Origin: Paraburkholderia bryophila
GTDB lineage: Bacteria; Pseudomonadota; Gammaproteobacteria; Burkholderiales; Burkholderiaceae
Assembly (NCBI RefSeq): GCF_013409255.1
Contig: NZ_JACCAS010000002.1
Location: 930,001 to 994,000, forward strand
Direction of reading: 5' to 3'
DNA length: 64,000 bases
Below the pieces are notes generated by a model that did not search any database, was not told the origin of the DNA, and worked only from the letters and a program-made list of their open reading frames with translations. Position numbers and translations under genes: made by a program. Below, piece by piece: positions 52,890 through 61,700 of this stretch. Each line of letters opens with the position of its first letter. Position 1 is the stretch's first letter.

Positions 52890-55502
52890 TTATCGTGCAG
52901 GCACACTCAAGGTGACGCGCTGCGACGGCTTTTCTGCGCGCTCGACATCGGCCGCGTCGAACGGCATGGTGCGCCATGCCTTGCTCGCGTAGTCGAGCGT
53001 GCCCTCGGCGCCCGACGGCGAGGCGGGGTCGTCGGATTCGGACGGCGCCAGCAAGGTCTTCGCGATCACTTGCGAGTTCGGACCGAAGCTGACGATCTGC
53101 ATATAGCTGTTGCCGATCGCGTTGCCGTCCATCGACGCATGAGCGCTCTTACCGGCTTGCGCACCGACGCGAGGAATCGGACACGTCGAAACGAAATAGC
53201 CGATGTCGCTGCACCCGCCGAACAGGCCGACGCGTTGGCCGTTGCGGATCGTGAAGAGGTACGCGTCGGTCGGTGCGTCGACGGCGAGCCCCGCGCGCTG
53301 CAGCGCCAGCACGGCCGCGCCGAGCGCCTGAGCGACGCGCGGATCGTCGGCGTGCAAACCGGCCGGCGTGGACAGCGGCGCCGACAGCGAGAACGGCACG
53401 ACATAGCGCTCAGCGAGCGGAATCGTTTCGACACGCGACCAGAAGGCTTCCCACAATACGGCGCCGTGTGTGCCGATTTCGGCGTCCGTCGGCCACTCGC
53501 GCAGCGCCTTGCAGGCTGCGCCGAGATGAACCTGTTGCGCCTCGGGCAGCACGGGCGAATCGAATCGATCGTGATCGACGCGCGTCACCGGATCCGCGCT
53601 CGCACAGACGCTTTGCAGGACCTGCGGCAGAAACCGCCGGGCGGTTAGCGTGTGCGTGTCGAGCACGCTGGCGCCCAATGCGTCGAGCGTGCGGCGCCCG
53701 GCCGGCAGCGCCATCCACGAAGCGGCAATCTCGTGGCCGAGTTGAGCGCGCAACGACAAGGGCGCGTGCGCGTCGCCGGTCACGCTGGGATAGCCGGACA
53801 AGGGTTCGCGCGGATTCGCGAGGCCGTAGCTGTTGTTCATGTTGGCCACATAGTCGGTGCGCAGCAGCGAGGCCATCTCAGCCACCGGCAGCTTGCCCGC
53901 ATGCACCGAGTCCCGACTGGTTGGCCACTGGCAGGCCGCGCGCGAGCCGTCGAGAAACGGCACGCCGGGCAGCCTGGCGGCGACCGCGGCGCCGAGCGGC
54001 TGCGCGGTGCAACTCGCGGCGAACGCATCATCGACGTTCGGCATCGAGCCGATGTCCGCGAACCATGTGCGCGGATCGTCGCGGCCGATCGCGACCGTGT
54101 TCACCCAGGGCATCGCGGCAAAACGCTTTTGCGTCGCGATGAAATCGTCGAGCGAGGACGCCTGGCCCCAGCGAAGGAAATTCTCGAAGATCGCGTAGTT
54201 GTCCGCGTTCGAATCGCGCACCGCGAATGCCTGCTTGCCGTTCCACGCCAGAGCCGGCGACATGGCGCGCAGATCCACCACGGGGCCGAAGCGCGAGCGG
54301 TAGAACGAGCGCGTGACGGTTTGCAGCGTGCCGTCGGGCTGACGGGCGTCGACGGCGATCTGCTGTTGCGTCATGGCTTCTTCGCGGCCGTCGATCCGAT
54401 AGACGGTCGGCTTGTCCGGCACCAGCGACAACTGGAACAACCCGAAGCGGCGCGCGCTCGACACGGTGTGCGTCCACGCCACGTTGCGGTTGTAGCCGAT
54501 CATCACGACCGGCACGCCGAGAAACGACACGCCGCTCACGTCGAGCTGACCCGGCAGCGTCAGTTGCGCCTGGTAGAAGCGGTCCGGTCCTTGCCAGAAC
54601 CAGTGCGGATTGCCGAACAACACGCTCTGCCCGGTGCCGGTCACCTGGCCGCCAAAGGCAATCGCATTGCTGCCCGCATCGGGTACGCCGCCCGCTTGAA
54701 GATAGACGTGATCGAGCCCGCTGCCGAGGCTGGCGACACGTTGCGGCGCCGCCTGGCCGAGTGGCCCGACCGGTGTCGCGGAAGCGGTTGCGGCGGGCGG
54801 ATGAGAATCGGCGAGCGCGTCGAGAAAACCCGTATAGCCGCCGACGAAGTTCGCCGCGGCCAGACGCCTGTAGATATCGGCTTCGGAGATGTCGCGCAGC
54901 CACGGTTCGTTACGGCACGCGGCGTGCGCGTGCGTGTCCGGGTTCGCGCGCAAGGTCGCGACATAGCGGTTGTAGCCTTGCGCGAAGCCCGTCACGAGTT
55001 GCCGCAAGTTGTCCGGCTGATGCGCGCGGTAGGCGTCCGTCTGCTCCGGCCCATCGAGCAGACGAAAAAAGAAATCGGAGTCGAGATTGCGCGGCGCGCC
55101 GAGCGTGCCGGGTGCGACCGGTTTCGCATCGGGGCCGAAAAAGGCTGAACGTTCGCCACGGTAGGTGACGAACGCGTCGGCGAGCGTGCAGAGATTGTCC
55201 TGCGCCTGCGCATAACCATAACCGTAGCCAAGCCCGTTCCAGCTGCGGGCCTGAATATGCGGCACGCCGTCCGCCGTGCGGCGGATGACGACCTCGTCAC
55301 CGGTTTGCGCATCCTGCGGGAACACCTGTTTCTGTGCGACGCAACCTGCCAGCACGGCAGGCACGGCAAGCAGACACGCCATGCGCCGGACCGCGGTCCG
55401 GAACCATGCATGAGCGGCACCTGCCTGCCGTCGGTGGGCCAATTGAGACAATACCGTGCCGGGCCACGACGCCCCGGCATCCTGCCGTTTAACACTTACC
55501 AT
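52890..55502 (-). CDS. PvdQ-like Ntn-hydrolase acylase
   Basis: An 870-residue precursor of the penicillin acylase family. After self-cleavage the nucleophile would be Ser278 in GGVPDAGSNAIAFGG, preceding the beta chain with WFWQGPDRFYQAQL. The N terminus has a lipoprotein-type signal ending at LAGC54, so it may be periplasmic and membrane-bound. The ATG at 55502 overlaps the receptor stop (bases 55496-55502). In Pseudomonas, PvdQ removes the acyl tail of the pyoverdine precursor in the periplasm; here it could mature the siderophore or degrade quorum signals. The acyl substrate is not known. Confidence 0.86.
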   Translation of the reverse strand: MVSVKRQDAGASWPGTVLSQLAHRRQAGAAHAWFRTAVRRMACLLAVPAVLAGCVAQKQVFPQDAQTGDEVVIRRTADGVPHIQARSWNGLGYGYGYAQAQDNLCTLADAFVTYRGERSAFFGPDAKPVAPGTLGAPRNLDSDFFFRLLDGPEQTDAYRAHQPDNLRQLVTGFAQGYNRYVATLRANPDTHAHAACRNEPWLRDISEADIYRRLAAANFVGGYTGFLDALADSHPPAATASATPVGPLGQAAPQRVASLGSGLDHVYLQAGGVPDAGSNAIAFGGQVTGTGQSVLFGNPHWFWQGPDRFYQAQLTLPGQLDVSGVSFLGVPVVMIGYNRNVAWTHTVSSARRFGLFQLSLVPDKPTVYRIDGREEAMTQQQIAVDARQPDGTLQTVTRSFYRSRFGPVVDLRAMSPALAWNGKQAFAVRDSNADNYAIFENFLRWGQASSLDDFIATQKRFAAMPWVNTVAIGRDDPRTWFADIGSMPNVDDAFAASCTAQPLGAAVAARLPGVPFLDGSRAACQWPTSRDSVHAGKLPVAEMASLLRTDYVANMNNSYGLANPREPLSGYPSVTGDAHAPLSLRAQLGHEIAASWMALPAGRRTLDALGASVLDTHTLTARRFLPQVLQSVCASADPVTRVDHDRFDSPVLPEAQQVHLGAACKALREWPTDAEIGTHGAVLWEAFWSRVETIPLAERYVVPFSLSAPLSTPAGLHADDPRVAQALGAAVLALQRAGLAVDAPTDAYLFTIRNGQRVGLFGGCSDIGYFVSTCPIPRVGAQAGKSAHASMDGNAIGNSYMQIVSFGPNSQVIAKTLLAPSESDDPASPSGAEGTLDYASKAWRTMPFDAADVERAEKPSQRVTLSVPAR

Positions 55503-57673
55503 TGATATCGGGCCGTTCCTATCACGGATCTGTCCGAACCGAAGTAACACTGCATGCCGCTGTTGCAGTACGCAATGTACTGACGGTTGAACAGATTGTT
55601 TGCGTTGACTGCAAAGCGCCAGTTGCGAATGTCGTAGTGGACCGCCGCATCCACGAGGAAGTGGCTCGGCACCTTGAACGTATTGCCCGGATCGCCGTAC
55701 GTCGAGCTGATATAGCGCGCACCGCCGCCGAAGCCGAGACCGCGCAGATTACCCGCGTGCAACGTGTAGTCCAGCCAGAGCGACGCCATGTTGGTCGGAT
55801 CGCCGCCCGGCGGTCGGCTGCCCACCGGCAGCGACGAGTCGCCGGTCCCGGCCGCCGTGACCGTCTGGTTCAGGAACGCATACGACGCGATCATGTTGAG
55901 GTTGTCGGTCAGCGCAAGGCGTGCTTCCGCTTCGAAACCGCGCGAACGGATCTCGCCCGTCTGATTCGTGAAGCCCGGATGGTCGTTGTCCGCCGTCTCG
56001 ACGTTCTGTTGACGCAGATCGAATGCGGCCACCGAGAAGAGCGCGTTGTAACCCTTCGGCTGGTACTTCACGCCGATTTCGTATTCCTTGCCGCGAGTCG
56101 GTTCGAACGGCGAGCCGTTGAAGTTCGCGCCGGCATACGGCTGGAACGATTTCGCAAAACTCACGTACGGCGCGATACCGGATTCGAACTCGTAGTTCAG
56201 GCCCGCGCGATACGTGAAGGCGTGCTGCTGGCTGTTCGTGCCGGCGCCGTCGAGCGTATTGGTCCCGCGCACCCAGTCCTGGCGAACGCCGAGCGTCATG
56301 GTCCAGCGCTTGTAGCGCAACTGGTCCTGCGCATACAAGCCCAACTGCGTCTGCGCGATGTTCTGCTTGGTGCTGTCCGTCACGTACGGCACGTTGCTGT
56401 AGTTCGGCGCGAAGATATCGATCGTGCCGAGCCCAAAGCCGCGACTGATGCTGTCCATAACGCGCTCGACGTCGAAGCCGAACAGCACGGTGTGGTTGAC
56501 CACGCCCGTGTTGAATTTGGCCTGGCCTTGCGTGTCGATCGTGATGTTGGTCAGATGCTCGTCGTTGTTGTTGGTGAACAGACCCGCCGTGCGCCCGTCG
56601 GCCGCCAGTGAACCGAAGATCGAGTTCTGGTAGTACTTGATGTCCTGACGCAGATAGCGCACGTTCTGACGAACCGTGAAGGTGTCGTTGAACGCATGCT
56701 CGAACAGGTAGCCGATCGTGAACTGCTGACGCTTGAGGCGGTCGGTATCGGGGTTGCCCAGGTAGTCGTGCGACGAAATCGTGCCGTTCGGGTTCGGCAG
56801 CACCGTGCCGGAGGCCGGCACCGGGTTGAACAGACCGCCTTGCGGATCGTCCTGATAGCTGCCGAGCAGCGTGAAGGTCGTGTCCTTGTTCGGGCGGAAC
56901 GTCACCGACGGCGCGATCGCGATCCGCTGTTCCTTGACATGATCGGTTTGCGTGTCGGAGTCGCGCACCAGACCCGTCACGCGGTACAGAATCGTGCCGT
57001 TCTTGTCGACCGGGCCGCTCAAGTCGAACATGCCCTGATAGCGGTTGTTGTTGCCGATCTGCATCTGCACTTCGTGGAACGGATAATCGGTCGGCAGCTT
57101 GCTCGACATCAGCACGGCGCCGCCCGGGCTACCCTGCCCGTACAGCACCGAAATCGGACCGCGGACCACATCGATACGGTCGAGGAAGTACGGATCGACA
57201 CGCGGCGACGCATACCAGGTCGTGCGCATGAGACGCATGCCGTCGAGGTAGGTGTCGTTGCCGAGATCGAAACCGCGCGCCGTGATCTGGTCGAAGCGAA
57301 TGTCGTTGTCCTGAGTGGTGACGCCCGGCACATAGCGCAACGCGGCATCCACCGTTTGCGCGGCCTGGTCGTCCATCTGCTGACGCGTGACGACCGAAAC
57401 CGACTGCGGCGTCTCGATCAGCGGCGTGTTCGTCTTCGAACCGGCGGTGCTGTGCCTGGCGACGTAGCCGAACGTTTCCGTGTCGCTGCTGCTCGGCGCC
57501 GTCACGACGACGGCCGGCAGTGTGTGGTTACCCGTGTTGCTGCCGGTCGTATTGCCGGCTGGTGTGGTGGTCTCCGGCGTGGCCTGCGCATGAGCGGCAG
57601 CGGCGGCGGTTAGCCACACCGTTGCCATCGCCCACTGCAGCCGCGTCATCCGATTCGTTCCCCGATCGCGCAT
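55496..57673 (-). CDS. TonB-dependent siderophore receptor (FhuA type)
   Basis: A 725-residue outer-membrane receptor. A signal peptide ends near AAAAHAQA; a plug domain (TPQSVSVVTRQQMDDQAAQT near residue 90) and a 22-strand barrel follow, ending in SVIGTARYQW with the terminal aromatic. It matches the siderophore-receptor subgroup (with IVVVTAP-like TonB-box region near residue 55). The start is ATG 57673; the frame from TTG 57679 or Met11 (57649) is also possible. The Fur box lies 46-64 bases upstream. It takes up the ferric form of the local siderophore. Confidence 0.93.
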   Translation of the reverse strand: MRDRGTNRMTRLQWAMATVWLTAAAAAHAQATPETTTPAGNTTGSNTGNHTLPAVVVTAPSSSDTETFGYVARHSTAGSKTNTPLIETPQSVSVVTRQQMDDQAAQTVDAALRYVPGVTTQDNDIRFDQITARGFDLGNDTYLDGMRLMRTTWYASPRVDPYFLDRIDVVRGPISVLYGQGSPGGAVLMSSKLPTDYPFHEVQMQIGNNNRYQGMFDLSGPVDKNGTILYRVTGLVRDSDTQTDHVKEQRIAIAPSVTFRPNKDTTFTLLGSYQDDPQGGLFNPVPASGTVLPNPNGTISSHDYLGNPDTDRLKRQQFTIGYLFEHAFNDTFTVRQNVRYLRQDIKYYQNSIFGSLAADGRTAGLFTNNNDEHLTNITIDTQGQAKFNTGVVNHTVLFGFDVERVMDSISRGFGLGTIDIFAPNYSNVPYVTDSTKQNIAQTQLGLYAQDQLRYKRWTMTLGVRQDWVRGTNTLDGAGTNSQQHAFTYRAGLNYEFESGIAPYVSFAKSFQPYAGANFNGSPFEPTRGKEYEIGVKYQPKGYNALFSVAAFDLRQQNVETADNDHPGFTNQTGEIRSRGFEAEARLALTDNLNMIASYAFLNQTVTAAGTGDSSLPVGSRPPGGDPTNMASLWLDYTLHAGNLRGLGFGGGARYISSTYGDPGNTFKVPSHFLVDAAVHYDIRNWRFAVNANNLFNRQYIAYCNSGMQCYFGSDRSVIGTARYQW

Positions 57674-57718
57674 CTCCAAACCCTTTCCAAGAGTGATTTA
57701 CTGACGTGTAATTTTAAT

Positions 57719-57737
57719 CGTAATGATAATCGTTCCT
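57719..57737. promoter_or_regulatory. Fur box between receptor and AraC gene
   Basis: CGTAATGATAATCGTTCCT matches about 13 of 19 bases of the Fur consensus GATAATGATAATCATTATC, with the whole TAATGATAATC core. It lies in the region that drives the receptor-acylase-exporter-fhuCDB operon and the AraC gene. Confidence 0.8.
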
Positions 57738-57863
57738 ATTCCGTTTCGTAATTACTTGCGGAATGAAAACGGACATGGAATGATAAGTTCGGTTGGAACA
57801 CGCTGTCTTGCCATCAAACATCGCGAAACGGACAAGTTTTGGCTGACAGCTATCAGGGAAAAT

Positions 57864-58649
57864 ATGGATCCGATCTGGAGAGAACAATTCGGCTTCGAGT
57901 ATCGAAGGCAACCGCGCCCGGTCATGGCGCGCGGTTCGGCATACGCGAACGGCCACCGCGAAATCTGGCACTCGCATGAGCAGGCGCAGTTGTTTTATGC
58001 GGTGGAAGGCGCGGCCCGCGTGCTCACGCCGAAAGGTAGCTGGATGCTGCCGCCAATGCGCGCCATCTGGCTGCCGCCCGGCGTCGATCACGAAATCCAC
58101 GCCATCGGCGAGGTCAATTCCTACAGCGCGTATCTGGAGCCCGACGCGGCGCCGTGGCTGTGGCCGACCTGCCGCGTGGTGCGGGTCAAGCCGCTGATGC
58201 ACGAGCTGATCATGGCGCTGGCGCAAGAGCCGCCCGAATACGGCCCGGACAGCCTCGGCGCGCACATCGCGCCGCTGTTGCTGACGGTGCTGCGCGACGC
58301 GGAAGCGACCACGCAAGGCGGCTTGCCGCTGCCGAGCGATCGCCGCTTGCGGGCGATCTGCAGCCAGTTGCTCGCCGCGCCCGCCAACGACGACACGCTC
58401 GACGAATGGAGCGCGAACGTCGGCGCGAGCGCGCGCACGCTCGCGCGGCTGTTCCGCCAGGAAACGGGCTTGACGTTCGGACAATGGCGCCAGCAGTTGC
58501 GCCTCGTGGAAGCGATGTCGCGGCTGGCTGTCGGCAACCCGGTGTCGAAGGTCGCCGAGGAACTCGGCTATCAGAGCAGCAGCAGTTTCATTGCGATGTT
58601 TCGCCGGGAGATCGGCGAGACGCCGCAACGGCTGCTCAGGCGAAACTGA
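57864..58649 (+). CDS. AraC-family regulator of the siderophore locus
   Basis: A 261-residue AraC-type regulator: a cupin sensor half (HSHEQAQLFYAVEGAARVLT) and tandem helix-turn-helix (DEWSANVGASARTLARLFRQ, then VSKVAEELGYQSSSSFIAMF). It starts at ATG 57864, five bases after AGGGA; the longer frame from 57723 is not used. It resembles the AraC activators that respond to siderophore in other iron loci, lies between the receptor operon and the NRPS gene and shares the Fur-controlled region. Confidence 0.9.
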   Translation: MDPIWREQFGFEYRRQPRPVMARGSAYANGHREIWHSHEQAQLFYAVEGAARVLTPKGSWMLPPMRAIWLPPGVDHEIHAIGEVNSYSAYLEPDAAPWLWPTCRVVRVKPLMHELIMALAQEPPEYGPDSLGAHIAPLLLTVLRDAEATTQGGLPLPSDRRLRAICSQLLAAPANDDTLDEWSANVGASARTLARLFRQETGLTFGQWRQQLRLVEAMSRLAVGNPVSKVAEELGYQSSSSFIAMFRREIGETPQRLLRRN

Positions 58650-58705
58650 GCGTACGTTGCGGCGTGCGGGCGGTGAGCGCGCGGCCGGCGTTCACCGCTT
58701 GCCGC

Positions 58706-61700
58706 TCAGCGGCGCGCCGCGAACCAGGCGCGCAGTTCGTCGTGAAGCAAGGCTTGCCTCAGGATGGTCGAGTGCGCCGCGCTCACCAGCGTCTCCCGGT
58801 ATTGACCGGCGGTGTGATGAGCCCAGTCGAGACGGCGCTCGGGTCCCACCTCGCTTTGCGCGGCCCGCCATAGCGTGATGGGGGCGACGATGCGCGGCAA
58901 CGCGTGTTCGCGGAGCAATGCCACGTGATACGCGTCGACCCGCATGGCCAGCCGCAACGCGCGCGAAAACGCCGGCATGTCGGCGGATTCGCTGTCCGCC
59001 TCGGAGTGGTCGGCGCGCCCCTCGGACGAAGGCGGCAAGCTGAAATGCGAGGCGGTATCGCCAAGACCGACCAGGTCGACCGTCTCGCCCTGCGCTTCCA
59101 GACAGGCTGCCATTGCCACGGCAACCCGCCCGCCGAAGGACCAGCCGAGCAGCCGGTAAGGCCCGTGCGGCTGGACCGCGCGGATTCGCTCGACGTAATC
59201 GCGCGCGAGCGCCTCGAAGCTGCCCACCAACCATGTGCTGTCGGAGAACATCGGCGACTGGATCGCGTAGACGGTGGCCACGCCGTTGAGCGCTTCCGCG
59301 AGGTAACTGTATTCGGCGACCAGTCCGTATCCGGGATGGATACAGAAAAGCCGCCCCGGCGCGCGCAGGCTGTTCAGTGCCAGGAGGCCGGCGGGAAGTC
59401 GTCCATCCGCACGGAGCGGCTGCGTGACGTTGACCGCCGACTCGGCATTGAAGCGTTGAACCCAGATGCCCGATTCGTCGTCGACGTCGACAGCGTAGCG
59501 CGACGAGAAAAGGTGCGGCTCGGCGGGGGCTGCGCGCTGCGCGGAGGCGCCGGTGCTCTCGATCATCGCGAGCAGGTTGTGCTGGAAGCCTGCCGCGCAC
59601 GCTTCGATTTCCGGTTGCGTGAGATGCGCAGTGCGATAGCGCCAGTTGATCTGGAGTTCGCCGCCGGCCACCAGCGCATCGAGTTGCAGCACCTTGACCT
59701 GCGCGTCCTGCAGATTCGCTTGCGCCGAATCGCCACCCGCTTCGTCGGCGAACGCAAAGCGCGATGAATCCGGCAGGCTCGCGTCGAACTGCCCGAGGTA
59801 GTTGAAGCCGACCCGCGCTCGCGGCAGGCCCGCGAGGGCTTCACGCACGGCCGGGTCGATCGCCCCGCGGGCTTCCAGCAGGCCCCAGTGCAGCCCGCGT
59901 TGCGGCACCGCGGCGAGCGACGCGCGCACCGTGTGCAGTGTTTGCGTCGGGTCGTCTGCCGTGGCTTCGAAGACCACCGGATAACGCGTCGTGAACCAGC
60001 CGACCGTGCGCGTCAGGTCGATGTCGTCGAGCACATCTTCCCGGCCGTGGCCTTCCAGTTCGATCAGCACGCGCGATTGCCCGCTGCGTTGCGACAGGGT
60101 TTGCGTGAGGGCCGCCAGCAGCAGCACTTCCGGCGTCAGGCCCGTGTTGCGGCTGCTGTCGTAGAGCAGGGCCGACGTGGTCGGTGCGTCCAGACGCAGC
60201 GTGTGGGTTTGCGTGGTGTGCGTTTGCGTGGCGCCAATTTGCACCGCTTCGCCCACCACCGTTTGCTCCGTTTGCTCCGTCTGCTCCGTCTGCTCCGTCT
60301 GCTCCGTCTGCTCCGTCTGCTCCGTCCGCAGCGCCGGCCACGGCGTCACCCCCGTCAGCCGCTGCTGCCACCAGCCCAGTTCCGCCAGCCGCTCGGCACG
60401 CATGCCGTACTCCTGCTGACGCACGCTCCACACGCTGAACGGTGTGCTGCGGGCGCCGATCCCGATCGCCTCGCCGCGCTCCGCCTGCTCATACGCCTGC
60501 TGCAACTGGTCGAGCAGGATCCGCCACGACACGCCGTCGACCGCCAGATGGTGGATCGCCAGCAGCACTCGCTGGCCGTGACGGCCTACGTCCAGAGACG
60601 CCGCCTTCAGTAGCGGACCGTTCTCCAGGTCCAGTTGCTGTTGCACCTGCGTGCAGGCGTCGTACAGCGCCCGCTCCCAGCCGTCGGCGTCGCCTACGCT
60701 GATCCGTTCGACCAGACGCGTGGCCGCCATCGCATCGACCGTGACCGGCGCCACGGGGACCACCCGTTGCCTCCAGCCACCCGTACCGGTTGTAGCTTCC
60801 GTCCCAGCTTCGCGCGCAAACCGCAACCGCAGCGCATCGTGCCGCGCCACCAGCACCTGCAACGCACGCTCCAGCACCGCCTCATCCAGACCACCCCGCA
60901 CGCGGAGCAGCACCGCCTGATTCCAGTGCGACGGCGCCTGCGCAAACCGTTCAAAGAACCACTGCTGGATTGGCGTCAGCGGCACCGCTTCGTGCAACTC
61001 ATCCTGCCCCGCCCCCTCGCCCTCGCCCGACTCCGACAGCGCCACCGCCACGCGCGCCTGCGCCTCGATCGTCGGATGATCGAACACCTGCTTCGGCGTC
61101 AGCCTCAGTCCCACCTGCCGCGCCTTCGCGATCAGTTGCAGGCTCACGATCGAATCGCCCCCCGCCTCGAAGAAGTTCTGCGTCACGCCAGGCGGCTGCG
61201 CCTCACGGCCCAGCACCGCCGCCCAGATGTCGCGCAACTGCGCTTCGCGCTCACTGCGCGGGGCCACGCTCTGCACTTCCTGATCCTCGCGCGGCGCCGG
61301 CAACGCGGCCCGGTCCAGTTTGCCGTTGGCCATCACCGGCAGATGCGCGAGCTTCATCCACCCGCCCGGCACCATGTACCCCGGCAGACGCGCCTGCAAC
61401 GCCGCCTGCAGCTCCCCCGCCTGCGCCTCGCCCACCCAGTACGCCACCAGCCGACGACGCTCACCTTCCCCACGTAGCGCCACCACCGCCTGCTCCACTC
61501 CGGCACAGCCGCGCAACTGCACTTCGATCTCGCCCAGTTCGATCCGGTAACCGCGCAGCTTCACCTGCTGGTCCAGCCGCCCCAGATACTCGATGCAGCC
61601 ATCCGCGCGCAGACGGCACAGGTCGCCGCTGCGATACAGCCGCTCGCCGTGACCGTACGGCGACGGCACGAAGCGCTCCGCGCTCAGTCCCGCGCGACCC

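Noticed and set aside
59888..60613. Plus-strand frames across the NRPS E domain with repeated Leu-Leu-Arg
   Set aside because: Caused by the 9-bp repeat on the coding strand's complement; no gene features.
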